A stretch of DNA of 64,000 nucleotides from Gemmatimonadaceae bacterium. GTDB taxonomy: Bacteria; Gemmatimonadota; Gemmatimonadetes; Gemmatimonadales; Gemmatimonadaceae. Positions 55,457 to 64,000 of the stretch are shown here, one piece after another; within the stretch, counting starts at the first letter, position 1; every line of letters begins with the position of its first letter. The translations under genes were made by a program, and so were the position numbers. The stretch is taken from the NCBI GenBank assembly GCA_025358925.1, contig JANYHT010000002.1, forward strand, positions 62,001-126,000. The letters run 5' to 3'. The notes under the pieces are model-generated. The model was not told where the DNA came from, made no database searches, and saw only the letters and a program-made list of their open reading frames with translations.

Positions 55457-56911
55457 TCACTTTGGCTTTTCGTACTCCTCCGTCGGCATCTTGAATGCTT
55501 TCACCAGTTTGGCATCCCCCTCAATGCCCAGCACTCGCTGCGCCACATAGTCACCGACGACTGGACCAAACTTGAAGCCTTCGGCCTGACCAACGCCCGC
55601 AATCCATGCGTTGTGCGCATCAGGGAGCCGATCAATGATGAAGTTCTGGTTCACGCTCGATTCGTAGTGGCATGATCGCGTCTCAATGAGTGGCGCTTTC
55701 GCCAGCGTTGGGAAACGGAGCGTCACGAATCGACGGGAACCCTCGATGCGTTCCTGACTGGCCCAACGCGTGCTTGTATCCGGATCCCCTTGTAGGGGAT
55801 CTACGGGCGGTGCTGGTGGCGACACGGCTGGCTTAGCCGCAGCGACTGGGGTGCCCGCCACGATCGGTGGCGTCGGCGGTGCGGGTGGTGCAGGTGGTGC
55901 AATGGCACCGCGCACCCGAAAGCCGCGCGCGTCCACCGGCAATACTGGCCAACCCGTCACGCCCGGAAAGTTAAAGCTGGGCAGATTGGGATATGTGAAC
56001 CGTGTGTCACCTTCGGGTACGCCGAAGTAGCACACATACCCCAGCGGCACGCGCATGCGATTCTCCATCAGCGCCGGAAAGAGTTTTTTCAACCATGGGC
56101 CGCATGCGAAGACATACGCATCTCCGCGAATGGTTGTGCCGTCATCCATGACGACGCCGTCGAGTTGACCATTGCGGATGGATCCTAAATGGGCTCGACC
56201 GACGACCAATTTGACGCCCATGGATTGGCCAATCGCCGCCACGGCCTGCGTGCTCGCTCGAGCGCGCACCACACCGGCATCGGGCTCGGTGATGGCGATT
56301 GTGATGTCGTCCGCACCAATCACCGGCCAGCGTTTGCGCACCTCAGCGCCATTGATCACTTCGTGCTTCACGCCATTGGCTTTCCACAGATCGATCGTGT
56401 TCTTAATAAAAGGTTCGTCGGCCGCACGCATGATGACGTCGCCCGTTTCATGAAAGAATTTCGTTTTGAACACCGGACCCCACTCGGCTTCGAAGAGGCG
56501 CCAGCGTTCTAACGCGCTACGTGCCCACGGCGTCCACAGTTCGCCAACGGCGCGATCACCATACGATGAGCGCACGCCGCGAGTCTCATCGCCGCTCGTT
56601 GAACGGGAGTTGCCCGCCCCGTACGCATCAATGAGAGTGACGCGCGCGCCACGTGCGCGCAGATGATAGGCAGTCCATCCGCCCCACGCACCCGCGCCGA
56701 TGACCACCACGTGCCCAACGCCGCTGTCGCGAGCGCGCCGCTGTGATTCGATGCCTTGCACGGGCGCCGCGTGCGCAAACGTGCTGCCTGTGGCGCAGCC
56801 AGTGGCCAGTAGCGCGCCAGCGCCGACACCGGCGATTTTAAAAAATTCACGTCGAGCAATGGCGTCGGCGTCGGGCGTTTCAACGTCGGACGGAACGCGG
56901 TCGTACTTCAT
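55457..56911 (-). CDS. Tat-exported FAD-dependent (DAO-family) oxidoreductase lipoprotein
   Basis: 484 aa. The leader combines a twin-arginine motif R20-R-E-F-F-K25 with a lipobox LATGC39, so it is likely folded in the cytoplasm, exported by Tat and lipid-anchored. The flavin site is VVVIGAGAWGGWTAYHLRARG (~74), and SGDETRGVRSSYGD resembles monomeric sarcosine oxidase/MSOX-type enzymes; C-terminal AGVGQAEGFKFGP also fits. A ~35-residue Pro/Ala run interrupts the substrate domain around 55795-55910. Substrate unknown, probably a secondary amine or amino acid. Divergent cytochrome c could accept electrons. Confidence 0.85.
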   Translation of the reverse strand: MKYDRVPSDVETPDADAIARREFFKIAGVGAGALLATGCATGSTFAHAAPVQGIESQRRARDSGVGHVVVIGAGAWGGWTAYHLRARGARVTLIDAYGAGNSRSTSGDETRGVRSSYGDRAVGELWTPWARSALERWRLFEAEWGPVFKTKFFHETGDVIMRAADEPFIKNTIDLWKANGVKHEVINGAEVRKRWPVIGADDITIAITEPDAGVVRARASTQAVAAIGQSMGVKLVVGRAHLGSIRNGQLDGVVMDDGTTIRGDAYVFACGPWLKKLFPALMENRMRVPLGYVCYFGVPEGDTRFTYPNLPSFNFPGVTGWPVLPVDARGFRVRGAIAPPAPPAPPTPPIVAGTPVAAAKPAVSPPAPPVDPLQGDPDTSTRWASQERIEGSRRFVTLRFPTLAKAPLIETRSCHYESSVNQNFIIDRLPDAHNAWIAGVGQAEGFKFGPVVGDYVAQRVLGIEGDAKLVKAFKMPTEEYEKPK

Positions 56912-57060
56912 AATGGTTAGTGGCTGAAGGGTTCGCGCGAAGATGCGAGTCGAGAACACCGACCGCAATCGTTGCACGCTCCCAGTCTTCCGGCATATCC
57001 GTTGCGGTAGCGTCTACGCAAGGCATTGCCAGCCACCTGTCGCTTCCCCACGTTCAGATC

Positions 57061-57504
57061 ATGCCCACCAGGATTCCTATTCGGCGTCGATTCCGACGCA
57101 TCAGCCTTGTCATCACGCTTTTGGCAGTACCGGCCGTGGGTGCGCAGCCCCCAGTCACAGCGGTTGTCAGCGGCGCGTTTACCGACGAGCAGGCGGCGCG
57201 AGGTGAAAAGATATTTGGCGGCAAGTGTGCCGAATGTCACGAGAAAAAGGACGTGACCAATCCTGACTTTCGAAAGAAGTGGAACGGTCGCACCGCGAGA
57301 GATTTGTATGAGCTGATACGTACAACGATGCCGGACGACAATCCGGGATCGATGACGCCCGATGAGTACCTCGACATCGTGACGTATTTACTCAAGGTCA
57401 ATGGACTACCGTCCGGCACGACCTTGTTAGTTGCGGATTCGACGATGCTTAGCGCCACCAAGCTGGATTTCCCACCTTCCGCAGCGCCACCATCGCAACG
57501 CTGA
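57061..57504 (+). CDS. Secreted small cytochrome c
   Basis: 147 aa. A basic leader (RIPIRRRFRRI) and hydrophobic stretch end near VGAQ. A single haem motif CAECH lies at ~58; the likely axial ligand is Met in TTMPDDNPGSM (~90). The fold pattern (YLDIVTYLLKVNGLP) is class I cytochrome c. ATG 57061 is preferred over an upstream in-frame start. It faces the Tat flavoenzyme gene across 149 bases, which suggests joint control, and precedes the SusC leader. Confidence 0.85.
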   Translation: MPTRIPIRRRFRRISLVITLLAVPAVGAQPPVTAVVSGAFTDEQAARGEKIFGGKCAECHEKKDVTNPDFRKKWNGRTARDLYELIRTTMPDDNPGSMTPDEYLDIVTYLLKVNGLPSGTTLLVADSTMLSATKLDFPPSAAPPSQR

Positions 57505-57874
57505 TCACCAAACGCCGACTCGTCTTGGGACACTGCTGCGTATTTTTTCGTAGCACTCCGTCCCAAACGTATTGACAGTGAGATATGGTTACCGTACCGT
57601 GACGCGTCCGAGCGAATGCCGTTGATGGCGGTCGGTTCGAGTCATGCTTTTTTGATCTATCCCGCCAGCACGTCGTACCACCAGACTCCGCGCGCCTCGC
57701 GTGCGTGACTCTCCTCTCTTCGCTCATCGTCGAGCGCGATTGCGCTCGCTCCACACGATGTACCCAGCGTTGGTGACCGCAAATCCACGTACGTGGTTGC
57801 GTGCATAACGGCTGTTGTTGGTTCCGACCACATCGCGGTGGTCGGTACGCGTTCCTGCCCAGGGGAGTAACCAG
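57505..57874 (+). promoter_or_regulatory. Gene-free 370-base leader of the SusC/SusD pair with stacked inverted repeats
   Basis: Contains four clear inverted repeats: a two-tier hairpin 57525-57566 (7-bp outer stem, 6-bp inner stem, T-rich loop), a seven-base stem 57731-57748, a 12-base palindrome 57785-57796, and an eight-base stem 57824-57845, followed by AGGGGAG (57861-57867) before ATG 57875. TTGACA at 57572 could be a -35 box, but the -10 position is weak. Likely a transcribed, folded leader; no known riboswitch recognised. Confidence 0.5.
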
Positions 57875-60800
57875 ATGCATATAGGTCGGCTGGTCCAAGG
57901 AGTGACACGCACTACGCGTCGTGTGCTACGGCACTGTTGGAGTACAGGTGTGCTCGCAATTGTTGGTTTGACAGTCGTCTCGTCGACTCCGGTCTTGGCG
58001 CAAGCGCCGGGATCAGTCGCTGGGCGCGTGACGGACGTGGCCACGGGCGCGCCGGTATCGGCGGTGCGCGTGTTGGTGAGCGGCACACAAAACGGTGCGC
58101 TGACGGGCGACGATGGTCGCTTCACATTGCGAATTGCCAACGCTGGCGCGATTGAGCTTGAGATCTCTCGCATCGGCTATGTCGCCAAGCGTGTGCCAGT
58201 TACAGTCGTCGCCGGACAACCGGCGGCGGTGAATATCACAATTGCGCAGGCGCCATTCTCGCTTGCGGCGGTTGTCACGACCGTCACGGGTCAGACCAAG
58301 AAAGTGGAGCTCGCGAACGCCACTACGCAGATCAACGTCGGCGCAAAGCTCGCCGACCTCCCCGTTACGAACATGGGAGGATTGCTGTCAGGCCGCGCCT
58401 CGAGCGTACAAGTCGTCTCAACGGGCGCGACGGGCACCGGTTCACGTATTCGTATTCGCGGCCAGAACTCGCTCTCGCTCAGCAACGATCCGATCGTCGT
58501 CATCGACGGTGTACGTGCGACGTCCACGACCAACAATGGTATCGGCGTTGGTGGATCGGGAGCGTCTCGGTTGGACGACATCAACCCGGCGGAGATCGAG
58601 AATATCGAAATCATCAAGGGTCCGTCGGCCGCAACGCTGTACGGCACTGAAGCGGCCAATGGCGTTATTGTCATTACCACCAAGCGTGGCAAGTCCGGCG
58701 CAACGAAGTACAACGTGTCGGTAGAAAACGGTGTCATCACCGACCCGAATACCTATCCTGAGCTCTACTCGCTCTGGGGGAAGACGGGCACGTCGACCGT
58801 GTCGAACATCTGCTTGCTGACCGCCGTCTCAAGTGGCGCGTGCAAAGCGGACTCGCTATCACATGGCGACGTACTCAACATCAAGGGGCTGTCGCCGATT
58901 GATCAAGGCGCCCGCCAGCAGTACAACTTCCAAGCATCTGGCGGCAACGACCGCACGCAGTTTTTCGTGTCAGCGCAGACGGAAAATGAGACCGGTACAT
59001 ATAAGATGCCTAGCCGTGAAATAACGCGTCTGCTTGCGTATCGCGGTGTCGATGCGTTGCCGTCCAGCCAGATTCGTCCGAATGCGCTCGCGCGCAACAG
59101 TCTGCGCGCGAACTTGAGCACGCAACTGGCCTCCAACTGGTTTGTGCAAGTGTCGTCGGCGTATGTCAACAGCAACACACGTTTGCCGCAAAACGAAGAC
59201 AACTCGAACGGTTTGATGGTGAACGCGCTCGGGTCGACGTGGCGCCAAGACTTGGTGGATGCCGTGAGCGGTGACTCGCTCAAGGGATATCGCGCGTTCC
59301 AAATGGGCGATGTGCTCTCGCAGACCACAACGCTTGGCATTAACCGCTTCATCAATAGTGTCGCGACGCAGTATTCGCCGTTCAAGTGGCTGGCAACGCG
59401 CGCCACGTTTGGTTCGGACTATACCGCACGCGGCGAACTGTTCCTGTCGAAAGTTGGAGAAGGACCGGCAGCCGGAACGACGCGTACCGGAAATATCACG
59501 AGCCAACAGGCGGGCATCAACCAACAGTCCTCCGACCTCGGTGCCACTGCCACATGGCAAGTGCTTGGCTGGCTGAACGCGAAGTCGTCGGTCGGCATGC
59601 AGTACATTCGCGCAGCTATTAACAGCACCACCGGCACGGGCATTGGTTTGCCGCCTGGTGGCGTGACCGTTTCTGCTGCAGCAACGCGCTCCAGCACGCA
59701 AACGCAAAGCGAGAAGCGCACCCTCGGCTATTATGCCGAAGAGGTCGTGAGCGTCAACGACAAACTATTCTTGACGGCTGGCGTGCGTCGTGATGCGGCA
59801 AACGCCTTTGGTAAGAACTTCAACGCGGTGTACTACCCGAAGTTCGGCGCGTCGTGGGTCGTCTCGGACCAAGCGTTTTTCCATAAGCCCGACTTCATTA
59901 ACTCGCTGCGTCTTCGGGGCACGTACGGCGCCTCGGGACAGATTCCGGGAGCGACGGACGCTGTGCGATTCTACAATCCCGGCCCCACGACGCTGCCGAA
60001 CGGCAGTGACACACCGGGCGCGTCGCTTGGTTCGTTGGGCAATGCGTTACTCAAGCCCGAATTCTCCGCCGAAACTGAAGCGGGTTTCGACCTGACGATG
60101 TTCTCGAGTCGCACAAATATTGAAGTCACGTCGTACAACAAGAAGACCACCGACGCGCTCATCAGCCGTGGCATTGCACCATCGCTGTCCGGCTTGACGA
60201 GTCAGTTCGCGAACATCGGCAATATCCAGAACACGGGTATTGAAATGACGTTCAACCAAAAGGTGATCGATCGCAATTCCATCGCGATTGATTTTGCGCT
60301 GAGTGCGTCGACCAACAAGAACCGTTTGCTCAAGTTGGGCGAAGGCGTGTCACCGATTGCGACGGGTAATCGTAACACGCAGCGCAACCTGCCCGGCTAT
60401 CCGCTGTACGGGTTGTGGGATAAGAACTACACGTATGCCGATGCGAACGGCGATGGCATCATCACGCTCAACGAGATGAAGTTCACGGACACGACCGTGT
60501 TCCAAGGCGCGACCTTCCCGCAACGCGAGATGGCGTTCACGCCCTCCATCGAACTGTTCAATCACAAGCTGCGCTTCTCGTCGCAGTTCGATCACAAGTG
60601 GAACTTCCTCAAGTTCAACAACACGCTGCGTCACATGTGCATGAACGGTATTTCGTGCCGTGGGCGCTATGATCAGAGTGCACCGCTCGCGACGCAGGCG
60701 GCCGCGCTGGCCACATCGCAGTCGGTGTACACGGGCATGTTCGAAAACGGTGCGTTTACGCGGTGGCGTGAAGCGTCGGTGTCGTACGAACTCCCAACAA

Positions 60801-60991
60801 AGTGGGCCAATGCGGTGCGTGCGTCGCGTTGGAACGTGGTACTCACGGGGCGGAACCTCGGCGTTTCCACCAAATACAGCGGCGTAGATCCGGAAGCGGC
60901 GCAGAGCAACAACGATGCGCGTGGTAACGAGGAATACTTCTCGACTCCACCCCTGCGCTACTTCACGCTGCGCATGAACTTCTCCTTCTGA
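57875..60991 (+). CDS. SusC/RagA-type TonB-dependent outer-membrane receptor
   Basis: 1038 aa. After a signal peptide (cleavage near PVLAQ, ~43), a carboxypeptidase-regulatory-like domain (GSVAGRVTDVATGAPVSAV, ~47-125) precedes the plug (SRIRIRGQNSL, VVIDGVRA and IEIIKGPSAATLYGTEAANGVIVITTKRG, ~190-285), which is the SusC signature. The barrel ends in aromatic YFTLRMNFSF. It imports oligosaccharides or peptides with its SusD-like lipoprotein partner and TonB energy. The next gene follows after 13 bases. RBS AGGGGAG. Confidence 0.93.
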   Translation: MHIGRLVQGVTRTTRRVLRHCWSTGVLAIVGLTVVSSTPVLAQAPGSVAGRVTDVATGAPVSAVRVLVSGTQNGALTGDDGRFTLRIANAGAIELEISRIGYVAKRVPVTVVAGQPAAVNITIAQAPFSLAAVVTTVTGQTKKVELANATTQINVGAKLADLPVTNMGGLLSGRASSVQVVSTGATGTGSRIRIRGQNSLSLSNDPIVVIDGVRATSTTNNGIGVGGSGASRLDDINPAEIENIEIIKGPSAATLYGTEAANGVIVITTKRGKSGATKYNVSVENGVITDPNTYPELYSLWGKTGTSTVSNICLLTAVSSGACKADSLSHGDVLNIKGLSPIDQGARQQYNFQASGGNDRTQFFVSAQTENETGTYKMPSREITRLLAYRGVDALPSSQIRPNALARNSLRANLSTQLASNWFVQVSSAYVNSNTRLPQNEDNSNGLMVNALGSTWRQDLVDAVSGDSLKGYRAFQMGDVLSQTTTLGINRFINSVATQYSPFKWLATRATFGSDYTARGELFLSKVGEGPAAGTTRTGNITSQQAGINQQSSDLGATATWQVLGWLNAKSSVGMQYIRAAINSTTGTGIGLPPGGVTVSAAATRSSTQTQSEKRTLGYYAEEVVSVNDKLFLTAGVRRDAANAFGKNFNAVYYPKFGASWVVSDQAFFHKPDFINSLRLRGTYGASGQIPGATDAVRFYNPGPTTLPNGSDTPGASLGSLGNALLKPEFSAETEAGFDLTMFSSRTNIEVTSYNKKTTDALISRGIAPSLSGLTSQFANIGNIQNTGIEMTFNQKVIDRNSIAIDFALSASTNKNRLLKLGEGVSPIATGNRNTQRNLPGYPLYGLWDKNYTYADANGDGIITLNEMKFTDTTVFQGATFPQREMAFTPSIELFNHKLRFSSQFDHKWNFLKFNNTLRHMCMNGISCRGRYDQSAPLATQAAALATSQSVYTGMFENGAFTRWREASVSYELPTKWANAVRASRWNVVLTGRNLGVSTKYSGVDPEAAQSNNDARGNEEYFSTPPLRYFTLRMNFSF

Positions 60992-61004
60992 GGCGCGCGA
61001 CCAC

Positions 61005-62363
61005 ATGAGCTTTTACTCTACGGCCCGCCGAGCGCTTCGCCCGGTCGGCACTCTGGCTGCTGCATTCACGCTAGCCAGTTGCTCCAACGACATTCTCAAC
61101 GTGGGCACCCCCGATGTGCTCTCCTCCGACGTGCTTGGCGGACCGCTCGGGGCGACCACGCTGCGCAACGGCGCACAGCAGGATTTCGTCGTGGGATTCT
61201 CAGGAACGCAAGACGGGTTCCTCGTATCCACTGGCAACATGTCCGACGAAATCCAGACATCGGATACGTTCGCAGACCGCTACTTCACCGACGGTCGAAA
61301 GCAAAACGAAGTGCTCGGCGGTGCAACGAATACCCTGTACAACGGGTTGCATTTGGCGCGCACTGGATTGACGGCCGCCATCCAAGCGTGGACCAAAGCA
61401 AAGTCCGCCACGAACACAACCGTCCGGGATTCGTTGAGCGAGATGTATTCGTTGCGTGGATACGCCGAAGACTTCTTTGCTGAAGCGTATTGCTCCGGCG
61501 TGCCATTTAGCTCCACCACTGCTGACGGCACACCGGTCTACGGTCAGCCGCTGACAACCGCGCAGATGTTGGCTATCTCGAGCGCCACGTTCGATACCGC
61601 GAACTCGTTAGCCACTGGTGTTTCAGTCAAGAGCCTTGCCGCCATCGGCAAGGCGCGTGCACTGCTGAACCTCGGGCAGTTTGCGCAGGCGGCGGCAGCC
61701 GTTTCTGGTGTGGCCACCAACTACAAGTACACGGTGTTTCACTCGATTGCGACGACGCGCCAGCAAAACGGTTTGTTTAACGCGGCGTTTCAGGCCAACT
61801 CTCGATACACCGTGGGAACGAAGGAAGGCGTTAATGGTCTCGACTTCCTGACAACGCCGGCCGATCCGCGTGTCCCGTGGTCGCCATCTACGCGTACGGG
61901 CTTTAACGCTGACCCGAACTTGCCATTGGAGCTCAAGTATCCGGCGCAGAACTCCAACGTGGTGCTCGCAGATGGCATCGAAGCGCGTCTCATTGAAGCC
62001 GAGGCGCGCCTGCAGGGCGCAGCGCAGGCTGATCGCGATGCCGTGTTCGCCAGCTTAAATGCGCTGCGTGCGACGGGCTTTGCTACAGCCATTGCGCCAC
62101 TGGCCGCTTCTCCGCAGACGCAGGATGCGGCAGTTGATATGCTTTTCAAGGAACGCGCATTCTGGATGTGGCTCACCGGCCATCGCATGGGCGACATGCG
62201 CCGTTTGGTTCGCCAGTACAAGCGCGATCAAGCAACGGTCTTTCCGGTGGGCGTGATGCCACTGCGTAAGGGCGAGTCGTTCGGATCAGATGTGAACTTC
62301 GTGGTGCCGTTCACGGAGCGCAACAATCCGAACTTCAACGGCTGCATCGACCGCAACCCGTAG
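61005..62363 (+). CDS. SusD/RagB-type substrate-binding lipoprotein
   Basis: 452 aa. Lipobox LASC at ~26 anchors it on the outer membrane. The TPR-like helical scaffold is seen with SusD-style regions: ALGATTLRNGAQQ, LRGYAEDFFAEAYCSGVPF (~140), and the C-terminal LFKERAFWMWLTGHRMGDMRRLVR (~375), a hallmark of RagB/SusD proteins. It forms a lid over the SusC-type barrel encoded just upstream. A strong terminator follows 18 bases after the stop. Confidence 0.9.
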   Translation: MSFYSTARRALRPVGTLAAAFTLASCSNDILNVGTPDVLSSDVLGGPLGATTLRNGAQQDFVVGFSGTQDGFLVSTGNMSDEIQTSDTFADRYFTDGRKQNEVLGGATNTLYNGLHLARTGLTAAIQAWTKAKSATNTTVRDSLSEMYSLRGYAEDFFAEAYCSGVPFSSTTADGTPVYGQPLTTAQMLAISSATFDTANSLATGVSVKSLAAIGKARALLNLGQFAQAAAAVSGVATNYKYTVFHSIATTRQQNGLFNAAFQANSRYTVGTKEGVNGLDFLTTPADPRVPWSPSTRTGFNADPNLPLELKYPAQNSNVVLADGIEARLIEAEARLQGAAQADRDAVFASLNALRATGFATAIAPLAASPQTQDAAVDMLFKERAFWMWLTGHRMGDMRRLVRQYKRDQATVFPVGVMPLRKGESFGSDVNFVVPFTERNNPNFNGCIDRNP

Positions 62364-62381
62364 TCGTTCGCGGTTGTGCAG

Positions 62382-62423
62382 CACAACAAAAGGGCACCCG
62401 AGATTGGGTGCCCTTTTGTTGTG
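62382..62423. terminator. Strong (probably bidirectional) terminator
   Basis: A perfect 18-base-pair stem (62382-62399 with 62406-62423) encloses a six-base loop. The stem includes AAAA/TTTT blocks so either strand carries a T-rich end. Lies between the convergent susD-like and HpcH/HpaI-like genes. Confidence 0.85.
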
Positions 62424-62468
62424 TGCGGCAGTGCCAATGTTCCGGCGGCGTCGATCGTTTACTAATCC

Positions 62469-62500
62469 ATTCCCTAATCCCTATTCCCTATTCCCTATTG
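62469..62500 (-). repeat. GGGAATA tandem repeat (potential G-quadruplex) at gene end
   Basis: On the minus strand four to five GGG tracts spaced by AATA or ATTA run through the last codons and stop (TAG) of the HpcH/HpaI-like gene. The spacing would allow a G-quadruplex in DNA or RNA. Confidence 0.65.
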
Positions 62501-63465
62501 CCCGCCTTCCGCCCCATCTCGACCGCCTTAAATCCTGCATCACCCCAGTTAATCACGAACACGCTGAAGCCTTGTTTCATGCGCATCTCAATGTCCGCCG
62601 TGGTCGCGGGATATCCGCATGGCACCTTGAACTCTTTGCACGCAGCCAGGACCTGCTGGATGGCCTCTTCCCAGCCCTTCTCGTCGAGCGTGCGCTTGCC
62701 GGCGGCGTCGGTGGTGCTGAACACGCCACGTAGCGTGCCCGCGCCCGGAAACAGCACGCCAATGCCCTTTACTTGCGCGATTTCACGAATGTGTTTGAGC
62801 CCCTCTTTACTCTCGACAATCGTAAAATTCACTAACTCGCCCTTGGGGTTTAGGCCGAAGACATCGGCTTTATCCTTGTAGTCTTTCTCGCTCATGCCCC
62901 ACCGTGCCGGTGCGTCACCCACGTCGTCGGAGCGCGTGCCACCCTTCGCCTTAAAACGCATTGCAGCGAGGCCCGTTTGTACCTCGGCCGCGCTTTCAAC
63001 GCCGACAAACGTGATGTTGCTCACGCCCAAATTGAGTTGATGACCGATCCGATCGTGCGCCTTCGCAGGATCGGGTGCAATTTCTGGGGTCTTCACAAAC
63101 AACGGATGCGTGAGGTGAACGTACGGCGTCTTCGACACATTGCCCGCCGCGAAAATGCCCGTCGCAAACTCTGAAAACGCGGGAAGGGCTCCGTCATAAT
63201 TGCCTTCCATGCTGCCATCGAACACATAGTCGCCCAACGTGTAGCCCACCGCATCTTTGGCGAGCTGCGCGGGGTTCTTCACCGAATCCGCCGGCAACGC
63301 CGGCGCACCACGGCCCGCCCGACGATTGCTTGGCGCATACACACCAAAGACCGGCTTCTTCCCTTCCAGCAAGTCAACCACCGGGTTGAAATGACGCTGC
63401 GCATGCGCCACAGCGGCTTGACTCATCGTTACGGCCGCAGCCGTCAAAATCCAGCGAACACGCAC
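62488..63465 (-). CDS. Secreted HpcH/HpaI aldolase-like TIM-barrel protein
   Basis: 325 aa. GTG 63465 is chosen because GGAGG lies seven bases upstream. It has a signal peptide (ILTAAAVTMSQAAVAHAQ), unusual for this normally cytoplasmic family. The barrel shows FGVYAPSNRR, the conserved VESKEGLKHI with metal-binding Glu, and GVLFPGAGTLRG where relatives have GPxDLS; the metal-ligand Asp appears to be Thr. Aldolase activity is thus doubtful. The product ends in GNRE encoded by a G-rich repeat. Confidence 0.82.
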   Translation of the reverse strand: MRVRWILTAAAVTMSQAAVAHAQRHFNPVVDLLEGKKPVFGVYAPSNRRAGRGAPALPADSVKNPAQLAKDAVGYTLGDYVFDGSMEGNYDGALPAFSEFATGIFAAGNVSKTPYVHLTHPLFVKTPEIAPDPAKAHDRIGHQLNLGVSNITFVGVESAAEVQTGLAAMRFKAKGGTRSDDVGDAPARWGMSEKDYKDKADVFGLNPKGELVNFTIVESKEGLKHIREIAQVKGIGVLFPGAGTLRGVFSTTDAAGKRTLDEKGWEEAIQQVLAACKEFKVPCGYPATTADIEMRMKQGFSVFVINWGDAGFKAVEMGRKAGNRE

Positions 63466-63573
63466 GGTGTTTCCTCCACGAAGCGTGATGTACGTCCCAC
63501 GGGCGGGTGAGTGGGACCAAAGGGGCACGAGGCCCAACAGCTGGCAATGATCTTGCCGATACATATGAATACG

Positions 63574-63612
63574 CGCTCCTCGTCACATTCGCTCCTCGTC
63601 ACATTCGCTCCT
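63574..63612. repeat. 16-base tandem repeat
   Basis: CGCTCCTCGTCACATT is present twice in tandem, with a third copy cut after seven bases, in the 259-base gap between the HpcH/HpaI-like gene and the final cytochrome gene. Nothing else was recognised in this gap. Confidence 0.8.
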
Positions 63613-63724
63613 GTACCGGGTCTCATATTTCCAACCTTCTGACTGCCATCCGCGTTCTTTATAAAGAAGTCGCCCGCCTCACTGTTGTTCGCCTCGCTTC
63701 GCCTCTCGTCTGATCGATCCCGCC

Positions 63725-64000
63725 ATGAAAGTATTTCTTGTTGCCGGATCCGGCCTGTTGTTAGTGCTTGCCGGCACCGCCGTGTACAACGGCCCTGTTC
63801 ACATAGAAGGTGCAGCCGCCCGCTTCACGCCAACGTTTGTCGCGAGTCGCATGGTGGTGCCGCCATCGTTGCGCCGCATTCCGCGCATTCCGTACGAGCG
63901 AGCGCCACTGCGCCCGGTGATGTCGTCCATCGCGAACACCGTGCTCGATGATGTTGTCAAGAAAAATTGCGCGGGCTGTCACAGCGATTCGCGCAAACTT
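63725..64000 (+). CDS. Secreted cytochrome c-type protein (5' end only)
   Basis: 92 codons visible, the rest lies beyond the window. A hydrophobic leader (LVAGSGLLLVLAGTAVY, ~5-21) exports it. A haem-binding CAGCH motif is found at ~82, preceded by SIANTVLDDVVKKN. The placement of the motif after ~80 residues resembles the N-terminal cytochrome domain of large DUF1587/DUF1592-type proteins, but the visible part does not settle it. Confidence 0.8.
   Translation, partial: MKVFLVAGSGLLLVLAGTAVYNGPVHIEGAAARFTPTFVASRMVVPPSLRRIPRIPYERAPLRPVMSSIANTVLDDVVKKNCAGCHSDSRKL

Overview
The window looks like a chromosome segment of a member of the Gemmatimonadota (inference from gene content, no marker gene seen). 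It has moderately high G+C and dense protein genes. It carries a SusC/SusD-type TonB receptor pair outside a Bacteroidota context. There are many secreted beta-propeller enzymes interrupted by Gly/Ala/Arg-rich inserts, many lipoproteins and small c-type cytochromes. I found no rRNA, tRNA, CRISPR array, integrase or complete insertion sequence.

Layout. 1-5165 (minus): a peptide-type ABC importer (binding lipoprotein and two permeases, no ATPase in view) coupled to a TPR/HD-GYP protein cut by the window edge. 5399-10044: lipoproteins, a type II pantothenate kinase, a small cytochrome c and a divergent metallo-beta-lactamase-fold protein. 10150-23017: tesB-tspO, a very large Asp-box propeller protein, a 2-hydroxyacid dehydrogenase, a DCC-family protein, a patatin/outer-membrane-barrel protein, then an aminotransferase, a phosphodiester glycosidase, a VF530-type protein and an unusual zinc-ribbon SDR. 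23075-27011: an S9 peptidase, a small membrane protein and a YCII protein, followed by two broken genes (27116-27911).

27908-34706 (minus) is a complete SUF iron-sulfur operon in the order sufR-sufB-sufC-sufD-sufU-Rieske-sufS-sufU. It is preceded by a promoter whose -35 box lies inside a CAAC-N6-GTTG operator. A SufT-like DUF59 gene lies apart at 41686-42081. 34967-43477 holds housekeeping and envelope genes: a LytM-family lipoprotein, a YhbY-type RNA-binding protein, a 7Fe ferredoxin, an ICMT-like methyltransferase, an AI-2E family permease, RNase D, a degenerate LspA paralogue and a serine hydrolase with a histone-like tail. 43705-46228 is an ECF sigma / anti-sigma / PDZ operon. A matrixin and phosphoglucomutase follow.

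48873-49277 is a scar joining the 5' end of a CcdA-like gene to the 3' end of an ABC exporter gene. 49292-55033 is a two-armed redox locus: TVP38 membrane protein, mercuric-reductase-like flavoprotein and a second flavoprotein on one strand, DUF547 and radical SAM proteins divergently. This is the best candidate here for an incompletely described system. The window ends with a CsbD protein, a Tat-lipoprotein flavoenzyme with a divergent cytochrome c, the SusC/SusD pair behind a highly structured 370-base leader, a secreted HpcH/HpaI-type protein, and the start of another cytochrome c gene.

Smaller themes are short G-rich tandem repeats at gene ends (several supply the stop codon), frameshifts or missing starts in signal-peptide or membrane-leader regions, and enzyme paralogues lacking a catalytic residue.
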